Made by a program: the position numbers and the translations under genes
Shown here: in pieces, positions 1-11,600 of the stretch
Position numbering within the stretch: position 1 is the first letter of the stretch
Layout of the letters: every line of letters starts with the position of its first letter
Assembly: GCA_036768485.1 (NCBI GenBank)
Contig: JAVLUZ010000822.1
Location: 177,300-241,299 of the forward strand
Length of the DNA stretch: 64,000 nucleotides
Source of the DNA: Mermis nigrescens
Taxonomy: Eukaryota; Nematoda; Enoplea; Mermithida; Mermithidae
Reading direction: 5' to 3'
The notes under the pieces: model-generated
Seen by the model: only the letters and a program-made list of their open reading frames with translations
What the model was told of the DNA's origin: nothing
The model's database searches: none

Positions 1-1
1 T

Positions 2-178
2 TTTCAAACATTCGCGATTGCGCTGTGTACGGATATGTTGCTCAACTGATTGCTTTTGATGTTTTGCATCAACTTTAGACACCGAGTCACACGCATTACA
101 TTTCAAAACGGATCCATCAGAAATAATAAAATCGTCCTTAAATCTGGTATCAAAGGATTTGAATTTTGATGCACCGAT
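2..178 (-). pseudogene. BED/CGGBP1-like zinc-finger fragment, probably hAT-derived (partial at window edge)
   Basis: The - strand is open for 59 codons right after a TAA at 179-181 and runs off the window edge. It reads as a short lysine-rich lead-in (KFKSF, RFKDDF), then ISDGSVLKCNACDS with a C-x2-C pair, then AKHQ and VEQHI with two histidines. That layout resembles the BED or CGGBP1-type N-terminal zinc finger of hAT transposases and genes derived from them, which bind DNA. No in-frame Met is seen, so this is either an internal exon or a decayed transposase. The family call rests on layout only. Confidence 0.4.
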
Positions 179-474
179 TTAAGACATCATATAAAACAAT
201 AAAAGTGATTGTTAATCTGTAAAATACGATGAAAGTTGTAAGAAAGTCGCAAAAAATTCATCTGGATACGGAAAGCTACCGGAATACGTGCGGAAAAAAG
301 AAAATTTTCTGATATGTGCACTGAAAAGTCGAAAAAAACGTGCAAATACGTGCTACAAAAAGGGTCTTCTAATGATAAAAACCTCATTTTTCTACGTTTC
401 TGAATGTGGAGAATCAGAATCCGTCAATAAAAAAATTACGTGCGGCACGTAAAATTCCTTGCTCTAATTATAAC

Positions 475-698
475 CAGACATGTAACAGGGGATGAGGATC
501 CCCACCAAAGTTGGTCGCCCCCCCCCCCAAATCAGAAAATTTTTGACCCCCTCCCCGATTTTTGGAAAAACTTGCAATTTTTGGCCAAAAATCATTTACC
601 CCTCCACTAAAAAATAACCAGAATTTTGAACATTTTTTTCTATTTTCATTTTTCATTTCAAAACAAAATTCCAAAAATTGTAAGCCGTTACATGTATG
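475..698. mobile_element. Family B MITE
   Basis: The element runs from CAGACATGTAAC to GTTACATGTATG, giving a short inverted terminus around CATGTAAC. The flanks ATTATAAC (467-474) and ATTATACG (699-706) agree at 6 of 8 positions, as expected of an old 8-bp target duplication. The interior has G-runs or C-runs and a repeated GGCCAAAAATTG-type core shared with the other family B copies. Confidence 0.55.
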
Positions 699-1051
699 AT
701 TATACGAGTGACATACGCTCGGCGAATGAATTATGTTAATTCGTTCGATAGTCCAAAAATAAGGGAAACCCTTTTTGGTAATTGTGAGTTCTGTTTTAAT
801 CTCAAATTTCGAAATGTTTAGTTTTCAATGAAACTTAAAGAGTTAAGCTTAATTATAACTTGAAGGAGCCTTGTATCTGATCGAAAATATGAAAAATGCC
901 TTGAACTATTTATAAATTGTCCATTTTTTCGAACCTATCCTTAAAATCATATTTATGTGAGAAAGAATTCAAAAAGTAGAGGCTCAGAAGTTGCATTGCT
1001 TGTAAAGTCAAAAGAATCTCGATTTTAGTACTTACTGGATGCGCCTGCATT

Positions 1052-1427
1052 CATACATGTAACGGCTCGGCATTCCTGGTGGGGGGGGGGGGTTCCGCCC
1101 GGCCATTTCTAGAGAGTTCGCTGTTTTCTTTTCTGTACAAAAATTGCGATCTTTTTTGTGCAATCCAAAATCGGCCAAAAACTGCCTATATATACTTTAT
1201 GTATAAATATGTACAACGCTTCAAAAATTTTTGTACGAGCCTCAAAATCTTTGTCCCGTACAAAAATTAAAAACCAGTTGGGGGTTATTGGCCTTGAATT
1301 TTTATCTAAAAACGGTCAAAAAATAACTTTCTTTAAAAAATTGGGAATCCAAAATTTTCGGCTTTGGGGGATGGAAGGGCGACCAACTTTGGGTGAGTGG
1401 ATCCCTCATACTTCTGTTACATGAGTG
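1052..1427. mobile_element. Family B MITE
   Basis: This copy starts CATACATGTAACGG and ends GTTACATGAGTG. The flanks CCTGCATT (1044-1051) and CCTACATT (1428-1435) match at 7 of 8, which supports an 8-bp target duplication. It is longer than the other copies (376 bp), so it probably contains extra sequence. Confidence 0.6.
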
Positions 1428-1577
1428 CCTACATTAGTTAACGATTTTTCTCATCGCCTTTACACTCACGTACGCATCATAATCTATCTGAAAAACAAAG
1501 TCGAATGCATAAGTCGAATCAAACATATCAAAAAATAAAATGTACTTAAAAATTTTCGAATGATTTTAATACCTTTT

Positions 1578-1740
1578 CAGGCACGTATATATCTCTGGGG
1601 TAATGGGGGTTCGGAACTCCCAAAATTCGGAAAAATAGGACTTTTTAACGTTATTTTGTGCTATTTTTGAATTTTTTGGGCTTAGGCCCCCCAAAATTGG
1701 TGTTGATCCCCCCAAAATAGGACGGCCAGCTACGTGCCTG
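1578..1740. mobile_element. hAT-type MITE (family G), perfect 8-bp duplication
   Basis: The 163-bp element has inverted ends CAGGCACGTA and TACGTGCCTG and is flanked on both sides by TACCTTTT (1570-1577 and 1741-1748). A perfect 8-bp duplication plus a terminal CAG fits the hAT superfamily. A second copy of the family lies at 24267-24680. It ends about 155 bp upstream of the first ARF-GEF exon in the window. Confidence 0.75.
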
Positions 1741-1895
1741 TACCTTTTGGAGTAGGTAATCATATCAGGTAGCTTAATTAGTTTGCTGCGTGTGTTCAAA
1801 AATTGAAAATAGCAAAGTATTAGATTCGCCTTAAAATTTTTGACAAAAATTGCCATGGTGTAAAGCGTAAACCGATTGTCATTCGATCATCGCAG

Positions 1896-2084
1896 GAACG
1901 GTTTTCGGTGCTTACTGTATCAATTGCTTACTGCTTCCTATGCTACAACGTTGGTTGCGTCGGGAAACTAAATTCGATTCGGACGACCACGAGTGGCGCG
2001 AGAATAAATATGCAGTTCGAAACTTTAAGCAATGCATCGGCCTCACTGTAGACACCGTCGTTAGATACGTGAAATCGGAGCCGG
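1896..2084 (+). CDS. ARFGEF3: ARF-GEF exon 1 in window
   Basis: The acceptor is ATCGCAG before 1896 and the donor is GTTAAT at 2085. It starts with two bases of a split codon, has 62 codons, and ends in phase 1. The peptide TVFGAYCINC LLLPMLQRWLRR, then W..ENKYAVRNFKQCIGLTVDTVVRYV, is a typical BIG HDS helical repeat. The + frame hits a stop soon after the donor, as expected of an intron. Confidence 0.8.
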
Positions 2085-5000
2085 GTTAATTTTGCATACT
2101 GTTTATTTGTTGTGCTTCAAAATTGATCAAAAATTATCAAAAATTAGAAGTTAAATTCTAAAACATAAAAATTTTAAAAATTAAAATATTCAAAGTTAAA
2201 ATTTTCAAACATTTAGCTTCTCCGTTTTTTGCTTATTTTTGGCTCACAACTTTCAAATTTTCCGTGCGTCGCGTAATATACAAATTTTTTGACTATGTTT
2301 TGTTTAATTTATTTGTTTTTTTAAAGTTTTTCAACATTTTTTATGTTTTATCTTCCAGAAAGGACAAATATTGTCCGAAACGTCAACAAAATACTGTTCT
2401 GGACATGTACCCACCGTTTTTAGTTTAAAAAGGCGCTTTTATAGACTTTTCTTCGGCTTGATCCTCCAGAATTTCCATTCTATACATGTATGACTGTAGC
2501 CTGCATCGTAGTCATACGTAACATATCCTTAAATGTATATATGTACGATACGAGTAGTCAGCTGAAACAAATACATAGCAATGCTGGGCGCTCTTAAGCT
2601 TTTGAAGACTATATTAATTTTCTTCCCCATTGAAAGCGCCCGACGTTAAAATTGCATAAATTTGTTAAAATTCTTGATTTTTGCACTATTATTATATGAT
2701 ACTGTATAAAGATTTTTAGTTCTTGCTAGACTCACACATCGAGCTATATTCGCACATGTACCCATTATCATGCATGTAACGGCTCCAAATTTAGGCTGGG
2801 GTCTTCGACCATTTTTAGAGAGGTTGGGGGGGTAACTGACTTCCAATTTTTGGCCAAAAATGGCTAAAAAACACATAAAAGCGGTCGAAAAATTTCTTCT
2901 AAAAATCGGAGAAGGGGCAAAAATTTTCAGGTTTCGGGCCGCTTGGGGACGACTAACTTTGGATGTGGGATCCCACAAAGCCATCCTGTTACATGTATGC
3001 GTATTATCACGTTCGATTGATTCAGTGTCGCTTTTTAGGTTGCTCTTACAATTCTTTGTTGCTAATGCAAACTTTCGATCTTTTGACCGATTGCGTATCA
3101 AAAGCGAGCGAGTTCGTAGCTCGGTTGGGTTGTTCGAGTCTAAGACACATCGTTGATTGCCTAAAATCAAATTTTACTCAACAACACTGGTCTTTAGTTT
3201 GTAAATGCTTATGGCGAATTAATGCTGTCACTTTACACCCGTTGCGATTACTAATGTCTTGTTTTGAGGTGAGCTTATGCGTCATTATATCTTGCCTATT
3301 CAGAAAAGAACTTTTGCGTATTGTATTTTATTTATGCAGGTACATATGTACCATAAACCACGCAAAATAAATCGAAAAACTTTTTCGGGGAAAATTGGGC
3401 AAAACTAAAGGCATTTAGCCGTAAGTTGTATGTGTGCAATCATTATACCCGTTTATTGCAGTCTCGTTTGCTGTAAATTTTGGAATTATTCTGACCTCAT
3501 AAACATTTTACGTTTTTTAGGAAAATTCACTGCGCTATGATGGCGGTTCGGGTTGGCTGGTACAAGTTGCGGTACGCAGGGATTCGAATCCCGAAGAGGC
3601 TGCCAGACTTCGAGCGCTTGCGCAACAGGTATGCACATATTAATCGTCCCCCAAAAGTCAGAAATTTTTGACAGCCACTTCGATTTTTGGCATAAACGTG
3701 CGTTTTTGGCCATTTTTAGGTCTTTTTTGCCATTTTTGGCCAAAAATTGAAGGTCATTCACCCCCTCCCCATAAAAAAGCCAAGTGCCTTCCACTCAAAA
3801 TTTTGGGTTGTTACATATGTATGTACACATATGTATGGGTAAGTAAATTGTAGTATCCGCATGTGACAGTCGCTAAATAAAATAATAATAATAATGGAAT
3901 ACATAATAACATGCATATACCGTTATGCATACGTACATATGAAGGCTCAAAATTTTGGGTGGCAGGGTCTGCGTCCATTATTGTGGGGGGGGGGGGTAAT
4001 GACCTCAAATTTTTGGCCAGAAACGGTCAAAAAACACCTGACAACGGCCAAAAATTCAATTTACTTCAAAAATTCAAGGGGGTTAAAAATTTTCTGGCTC
4101 TGCTGGGATGGGGAAACAACCAACTCTGGTTGTAGGGATCACCCATCCCCCTGTCGCATGTATGCTTTTATTTGTGAGCGGAGAAGCGCATACATTTTTT
4201 TATTACTCTAGGCTTCGTATTAGACAACACGCGCACGTCTTATGTTTCAGTTAGATAATATTTGACCTTCTAATCAAACTGCGTGTGGCAGAAAAGATTT
4301 AACCTGAATTTTCTTATAGTGCAGCTGCGAGAATTAAAGTTCCACTTCTTCGATTATCTTCATTTCATAATTTATCATTCCTACCCTTAAGCTCAGTTTA
4401 GATGGTATAAGCTCTAATGATGCTGAAGTCATTATTCTCCTACGCAATATGTCGACCTACAGATGCTTTAAGGTCGAATTGGGTTCATCGAATTTTTTGT
4501 TTAAAGTCAAAAATTCATTATTTAGCGGAATAATCCGTAGATTTGTGCTCAACATGTCAAAAATGTTTCAAAAATTAATTGCTGGCATTAAATCCTGCAT
4601 TTCTCTTAAATCTGAATGTCTCTTATAGGAATAGTGGATGATTTGTGATCGTATCTTTTCCGTGCTTTATTTTACAACGACATTACTATGTAGCTGCAAA
4701 ACTTAATTTTAAGTCAAGTCTGTAAATTTTTGTTTTGCTCATGTCCTACAAGCCTAAGCCTAAGCCTTAGCCCTTCCTCAATGATTCCTGCGATAGTAAA
4801 CCTTGTGTCATATATGTTCGTAATTTTTAAGTGCGCCAAATGACTGGAATATTACTTTTTTGAACTGTATCTTCATAATAAACTGATATGACATTGTGGG
4901 CTGGAAATATGTAGGCGTTTAAGCTTTATTATGGGTCATCCCATATATCGGATGCAACTTTGTGCAGAAGCTGTTCTGCTAATTTTCATCCCATCTAAAC

Positions 5001-8000
5001 GAGTAATAGCGCATTTTAAACAGCTCTTCTTAATCTATGATAGAAAAATATTTTTATTTATTGAAAACTCGCAAACAATTGCAATCTTTGTACTTTGTAG
5101 ATATGAAACTTTTTTTACATGTCGCCCTCTAAAGTCTGTGTAGGATGCGAAAAACCGCATTGGGACAAGTGCTTTCATTATTCAGTCATTCAATCTCAAA
5201 AGAAAATCGATTATATCGGACGGACGGCCTATAATAAAATACCTAAATCGGATTTTTTCTCTATTACCCCTAAATGCTCAGTGGGATTTGAAAAAGTATA
5301 ACCATCTTACAGGGTCTACGACGTTTTGGCGCCGCCGTTTTGGCGCCAGCAACTTATAAATTATTCTAATTAAATAAATTTTGAAGCAATTATCGAAATA
5401 AATTATATATTCAGAAAGCAGGTTCTACAAGCTACAAAATAGCATATTATTCTTTTCGATTTGATGAGTTTTTATTTGTGTACGACTGAAAAACTGTAGA
5501 AAATCCAGTGTATTTTTAGATGATTTTAAATATACCATCACGTAGAGAATTGAATGGGCTTTCAGAAACTGTATTATTCTTTAATCATAAATAAAATGTT
5601 AATAATTGATTATATTATAAAGAGTGTGGCGCCAAAACGTCCCACTTCGCACTCTTATGTACATCAGCTTGTTCGTCCTGGCCAGTTTTAATTGCACTAG
5701 CATGAGTTTGAAAAGACCCATAATAAAAGGCTAATGCAGGAACCTACGGCAATAAAAAATCGTTGCTATGGGGCATCCGAAAAATCTGATTTATCTGATT
5801 TTTCCAACCCTCCCCCGAGATTTGGTGTGAGCTGAAAAAATCAAAAATCCATCGTTCATCAGGCTAATTACCCTGGCGATATTTTTCATTGCGCTATCAT
5901 CAATTCTTTTTAAATGCCCATAATGAAGAGTTTAGCCTCATATCTTCAGTAGGTATTCTACTTATTGGAATCAAATAAAATTAGCTGTCAGAAATAAAAT
6001 AGTAATCAAATGTCTATGGGTGTACAGTAAAAAATGAGTCAGTTTAGGGATTGAACCCCGCGTTTTTATCTTTCTTCGAAAATTATACAAAAGGAATGTT
6101 TCGTGAAGCTTAGACAAAGTTACAGAGTTACAAAGTTTCAAACTTAAAAATCATTTTTAAATTTGGCAACGTTTTAACTCATGTTACTTTTAGGTTTTTC
6201 TAGCGGACACTCAGAAATACGAACAAAATTTAGAAGATCACCCGGATCAAATCAGCCAGTCTTATCGATCTGTTGTTTTCTTGCTTAAATCAGCCGATTC
6301 GCCCGTAGACGGCTTCATTACGAGGTAAGTTTACAAGGGACTGGTTGAATGCCTGATGAAGAAGCTAATTTAGTTCCGAAATATAAGTCGTTTTAAAGTG
6401 TACACCAAATTCGGTAATTTTGTTCTATTATTTTCCTTGTTTTTTGCGTTGACGATTCAAAATATTGTTAATTTAACATTTCTGTTCGAAATTGTACAGG
6501 TCCGTATTTCTTTAGCTTACATACTGTTGCGAAATTAAGTTATTGGCAATGAACCGTTGGAGAAGTGATAAACATGCGTACAGATCTCGCCACGAAATTT
6601 AAACTTTTAACAGCCCTTATGTTTTACTAATAATCTCGGCCTGTGTTAGGACGTCGCAGGACGTCGTCATGCATTTCAGCGTTGCTTGTTAAAACGTATG
6701 ACGATGTTCAATAACATATGAATGTAGGCGTGACAATTTGGCAACCCTTCGCAAAACATGAGAATATGTGGTCAAATTTCGTTGCGAGTACTAATAGATC
6801 TGTATATACTTGTAGTGGGTCCCAGCTTACTGTCCAATCTGTTTTTTCATAATAACTACGCTAATTTTGAACATTTTTCAATGATTTTCTGGACGTACTT
6901 GAGGGATTCTGTAGGAAACTGACTGACGTGATTTGGTTTTTGTTATATACTTGTTCATGGTGTAAACTGCAGAACTTCTCGTAAACTCGTAAACTTCAAT
7001 TTTATATGTTGTCAGGCCCGTCTCCAGGGGGATAGGGGGAAGTACGTGCCCTCCCCTTAAATGAAATTTAGAATGATTTTTTTTCGTTGCTCCTTCCTTT
7101 GCTTTTTTGAGCAAAAAAATCGCAGAAATTTTTGGCGTTTTACGCCGAATTTCATAATTATTAATTATTCCAAACGCGCGGTCAAAACACTCAATTTTCA
7201 ATTATATAATCTGAAGCATATTTTGTATCTATCTATATGTCTTCTGTTTTTTGCAGGTTTAACATAGAAAATGAGATCCGTGCAAGAAGCGCGAATGATG
7301 GACATTTTTTAGCGATGATAAAGAATTTTAGTGATGAAGTTTTACTATATTCAGACTGATTTTAGAATCAAAATTAGGCTGATTTTATTAAAACTTTAAC
7401 GTCATTTTAGAATCAAAACTTTGGGGTGCTTTATCAATAAAATTTTCCGGGGCTCTACCCCGGACCCCGCTGGGGTCCCTAGAGCGCTCAACCCCAGATC
7501 TCCCAGTCCTGGAATAGAGGGTGTCTATTGGATTCTCACCATATTTTAGGTATCTGCTTGGCAAAACTTACACAGTGTGCGGCTCTAGTGGTCGTAAAAC
7601 GTCTTTTTCAATTCATCCTTTAATCCCCCTTGGTTTTTAAGAAATTTTGCTCGTGCTTACTCCCAAAACAAAATCCTGGATACGGCCTGCTTGTTGTTTT
7701 GCCTAACTAACAAATAATCACGCTCTTGTCTCGCGATAAGTCAATTAATTCCGAATTAATTACGAAGGGTTTTGAGCGTTTATAGAGTATTCCATAGGCA
7801 TGACTGACAAAGTTTGGCATGATTTGGTTAATTACTTTTGAAATATCATTTTTAACGAAACTAATTTATCTTGCTAAGCAACAATTGTCGCGCTGACTTT
7901 TGGCAGCGATTTCTCAATAAACCATTCGAAAAATTTGTTCTATTGAATAGCGAGCATTCAATCACTCCAACTTCATTATTTTTAATCGCTTGAGTGGCTG

Positions 8001-8639
8001 TAACCATGGATTATGCATTAATTCCGAATTACTCATTTTTCTTATGAAAAGACTGTCGTGAAATTTAAAGTTTACGTATAATTAAGCAATTTACATCATG
8101 AACAAGGAAATCCGATTAAACGTTGTCAGTAACTTTCCTATTGAATCTCTTCCAACCATGTCCTTAAAACAATCATTGCAAAATAATAAAAATCAACGAA
8201 ACTAAAAAGCTTGTCGTACACTACATACACTACAATGTTATGTGTCTCCAACCGATCCGAAGTAAAATGTACCTATTTTTTAAATACTTTTCCATAAGAT
8301 CTGTGGCAAATAAGTTATACATAAATTAAAGAAAATTTAAGTTTAAATAAATTTGGACTGAATTAAATTAAAATTTATTAAAACGCTTTGCCAATTGTTG
8401 ACTTTTTACACAGACTTCCCTTTCGAAGATTGGTCATCAGTCTTCTAGCCCATCAACTTTATCTGCAATTAGTCGGTAGCATTTTGTGCGAAGGAACTCA
8501 TGTTAAGCTCTCATGTTCTTCCAGCACGTTGATCAAGCTTGTTTCAACCTGTGAAGGAAGCGCTATGTCGGTCGGGGATTTGCCGGGTAAAATTTTCTAT
8601 GTAAATAGCTACCGTAATACTATAATAATACTGTGTAAA

Positions 8640-8693
<54 letters not shown>

Positions 8694-11600
8694 GTCCGGT
8701 TTAGTAGCATTCCAACGTAATGAATTAACATTTGCTTCTGCTATGTATTTAATTGCATGCCTAGCGACATAGCGGAACTCTTAATTCTCTTTTTTAAAGA
8801 TTTTCGTTTCCCTTGACTCACCTGTTTATTTAATATCTATTTAGTGAAATTGATATATTTTCGAGTGTACATACGTCTAAGAACACCTCATCATTTTTGC
8901 CGGTCATTCTTTATCATTATTTTATTTATTTTTTGTTGCTCGTTTTTTGCCTGAACGTTCAGCAATTAGATCCTGCACACTGCACAGATATCTTCAGCGC
9001 GCGAAAACTTGTGCGGTTTCTTGATTTTTCATTTATTCCGTTCGCAGGTGTTCAACCTTAGCTTCTTCGTGCTAATAAAAATCATAATCTGAATTTTCAT
9101 CTGCAATTTTCGATTCTTCAAACACCTTATAATAATACTAATCTTTTTTAATTATTAATTTTTTTGAATTAATCAATCTTTTTTAAATTTTCAATTAATT
9201 TTTTAATTTATAATTTTATTTTTAGGGTGTCTCAAATTTCTAGACACGGAACACACGTGCTCCTTGCTGTCTTGCTTGGACGCCTCGTTTTTAGTCGCTC
9301 AACACTTCGACTCGCGGCCGGGCCTAAAATTTCTAATCCAAAAGGTTTTTTCGTCACCCGTCTCTTCTAATTTGTACAAGCAATTGGTCACCTGCTGGGC
9401 ATTTCAACTTATCGCCCTGTATCATTTGGGAGCCGAGCCATTCTTATCCCCTTTTCCTGATTCAAAGGCGGAATGCAAAGGCAAATCCATTTTCTGTGCT
9501 TTCGCTCAATTTTAAAATTAATTTTAACATCAATTACTTCGTTAGATTTCTAACTAATTTAAGGTCGTCTTTCCATTAGATATATGTGGTTTCCTTCATT
9601 TGATATATTTATTAGTTTTAGATCGCTAGAAATATTAATATTAATCAAAATTGAATTGAAAATATAAATAAAATAATTCGATTTTGTGAATTTTAATTAA
9701 CGTAATGAATCCGTAGAATCTGTAATTCAATCGGAATTAATTAATAAACCTAGTAAATTTACTTCAGTGGATCTAAATTCAACGCATCTAAGTGAGCTAA
9801 ATTACATAGCATATGAGCTAGATACTCGTTTATTTACTAATTTTTTCGTTTCTTTTCTGTTTACCTACATATTTTCTGATTTATTCGTTCAGTTATTCAA
9901 ACATTTGTACGTTTTTTCTTTTTAATCCGTATTCAGCGAATGGGACCCGTTGACTCTTACTAACTTTCATCTATTCGTTCCATGTTAGTTTTCTTATTCT
10001 CACATTCATTCACCCATTTATTCGGTTACATATGTATTTATTTGTATTTTTTGTATTCGGTTTTATTTAACGACTGAGATTTCCCACCCTTTTAAGTTTA
10101 TGCTTTTGACTCGATATTGTGACTAATGCTGCTTACTTAGAATAAATTTTGCCCGGCGTTAATTCGCTTGCCAATTATAACGTGCATAAAAGACCATTTA
10201 ATATAACAATTATTCGCTTTTATTTACCAACGTGAGAATTTGAAATAATAGTGTTTTTGATTTTTTTACTAATAAATCAAAATAATGAATATTAAAAATA
10301 AACAAATACGTACACAAGTATTTATAATCAAAATAACAAGTTTGTATAAATAAATCCGGCCTATCCCTTAAGCTTCCGACCTAAAACGGATAATCGACGA
10401 TGAATCGCCGATCGATTTTTATGCCTCGACGTCGCGCGATCGGCAGACGGACGACGGTGGCTCGATGCCAAACGATGACGTCATCACTGAAGATGACATC
10501 ATGGAAAATCACGTTATCGGGGAAGATGACGTCGTCACAAAGGATGACGTCTTATCAAAAGATGACGTCTGCACAAAATATGACGTCATCACAAAATATG
10601 ACGTCGTTACGGACGATGACGTCATTACTGAAGATGACGTCATTACTGAAGATGACGTCATCGCTGAGAATGCCGCCCACTTTTACGTACGCGTCTTGCA
10701 TAGGCGTTACGGTAACGTTTGTTGCGCTTTTTCGACCGCCGCCGCATTCTCTTCATCCGGCGCAATCGATTCGCTCGACGATTCGTCGTCGTCGTCCCTG
10801 GGCCTTTTGCCGCTGAGCGACTCGGCGTCGCAAGCAGCGACGGCGTTATCGTATTCGCAATCGTCAATTTTGACTTCAGCGACGCCGACGACCAGTTCGA
10901 CGTCGAGAACGATCGAAACGAAATCGCCTTCGTTGGAAAGCGCGATGACGTTATCGATCGTACGGGTGACGTCAGCGTCGACGCCGGCGAATGTTCTAGC
11001 GTCACCTAGTTTGCAAATGATAGTAAGTATTGGGGGGGTCCCGCCCCAGAAAACTTTTCACTCCCCATCCTACCAGAAATTTCTTAATCCCTTTTCCGGA
11101 ATTCGCAATTCTCCGGAATTTTTTAAAAACTTCGTAGAAAATGTACTGTTTTAAGCGTTTTAAGCCATTTATTGCTCAAAAGTGTCAACTTTTCGGCCCT
11201 TCGCTCAATAAACTTATTTTTTGACTTTATTTTGTTCACTTTATTCTAATTTTTTATTTGTATCGAATTTTTATGTTTTTTTTTACTTTACAAAGATGGA
11301 GCATAGTCAGAAACGCCGAAGAACGATGTTTTTGACGCGTATCCACCATTTTTGAGTGCAAAAAATTTACTCCTAAATTCAACCCCCTCCCCTAATTCCC
11401 ATGCTGTGCATGTCTGGTGTTTATATGTTTGCATACTTACATTGGTGGATCCAGGATTTTCTGACAGGGAAACCCAATTTTTCTTACGATGTCAAAAATA
11501 ATACAAAAGCTTTGTTCATTATGCGGAAAGTTGCTATTTCTGTCGTCATTTAATGGGCAAAATCATTTTTGATGCTAAAAATTATCAAAATTTTTCAAAC

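Noticed and set aside
3574..3594. tRNA T-arm-like GGGATTCGAATCCC
   Set aside because: It lies inside a well-supported ARF-GEF exon and there is no acceptor stem, anticodon arm or D-arm around it.
8388..8720. Protein ending in a poly-isoleucine tract
   Set aside because: The tract is read-through of the intron (TAA)n microsatellite; the real exon stops at 8586.
10658..11009. Open frames on the - strand (10658-11005) and in the third + frame (10719-11009) over the CpG-rich exon
   Set aside because: They lack matched splice sites and overlap the + frame that has an acceptor, a GTAAGT donor and correct phase. A - strand acidic frame ending near 10708 is mentioned as an alternative but its acceptor (AAACTAG) is poor.
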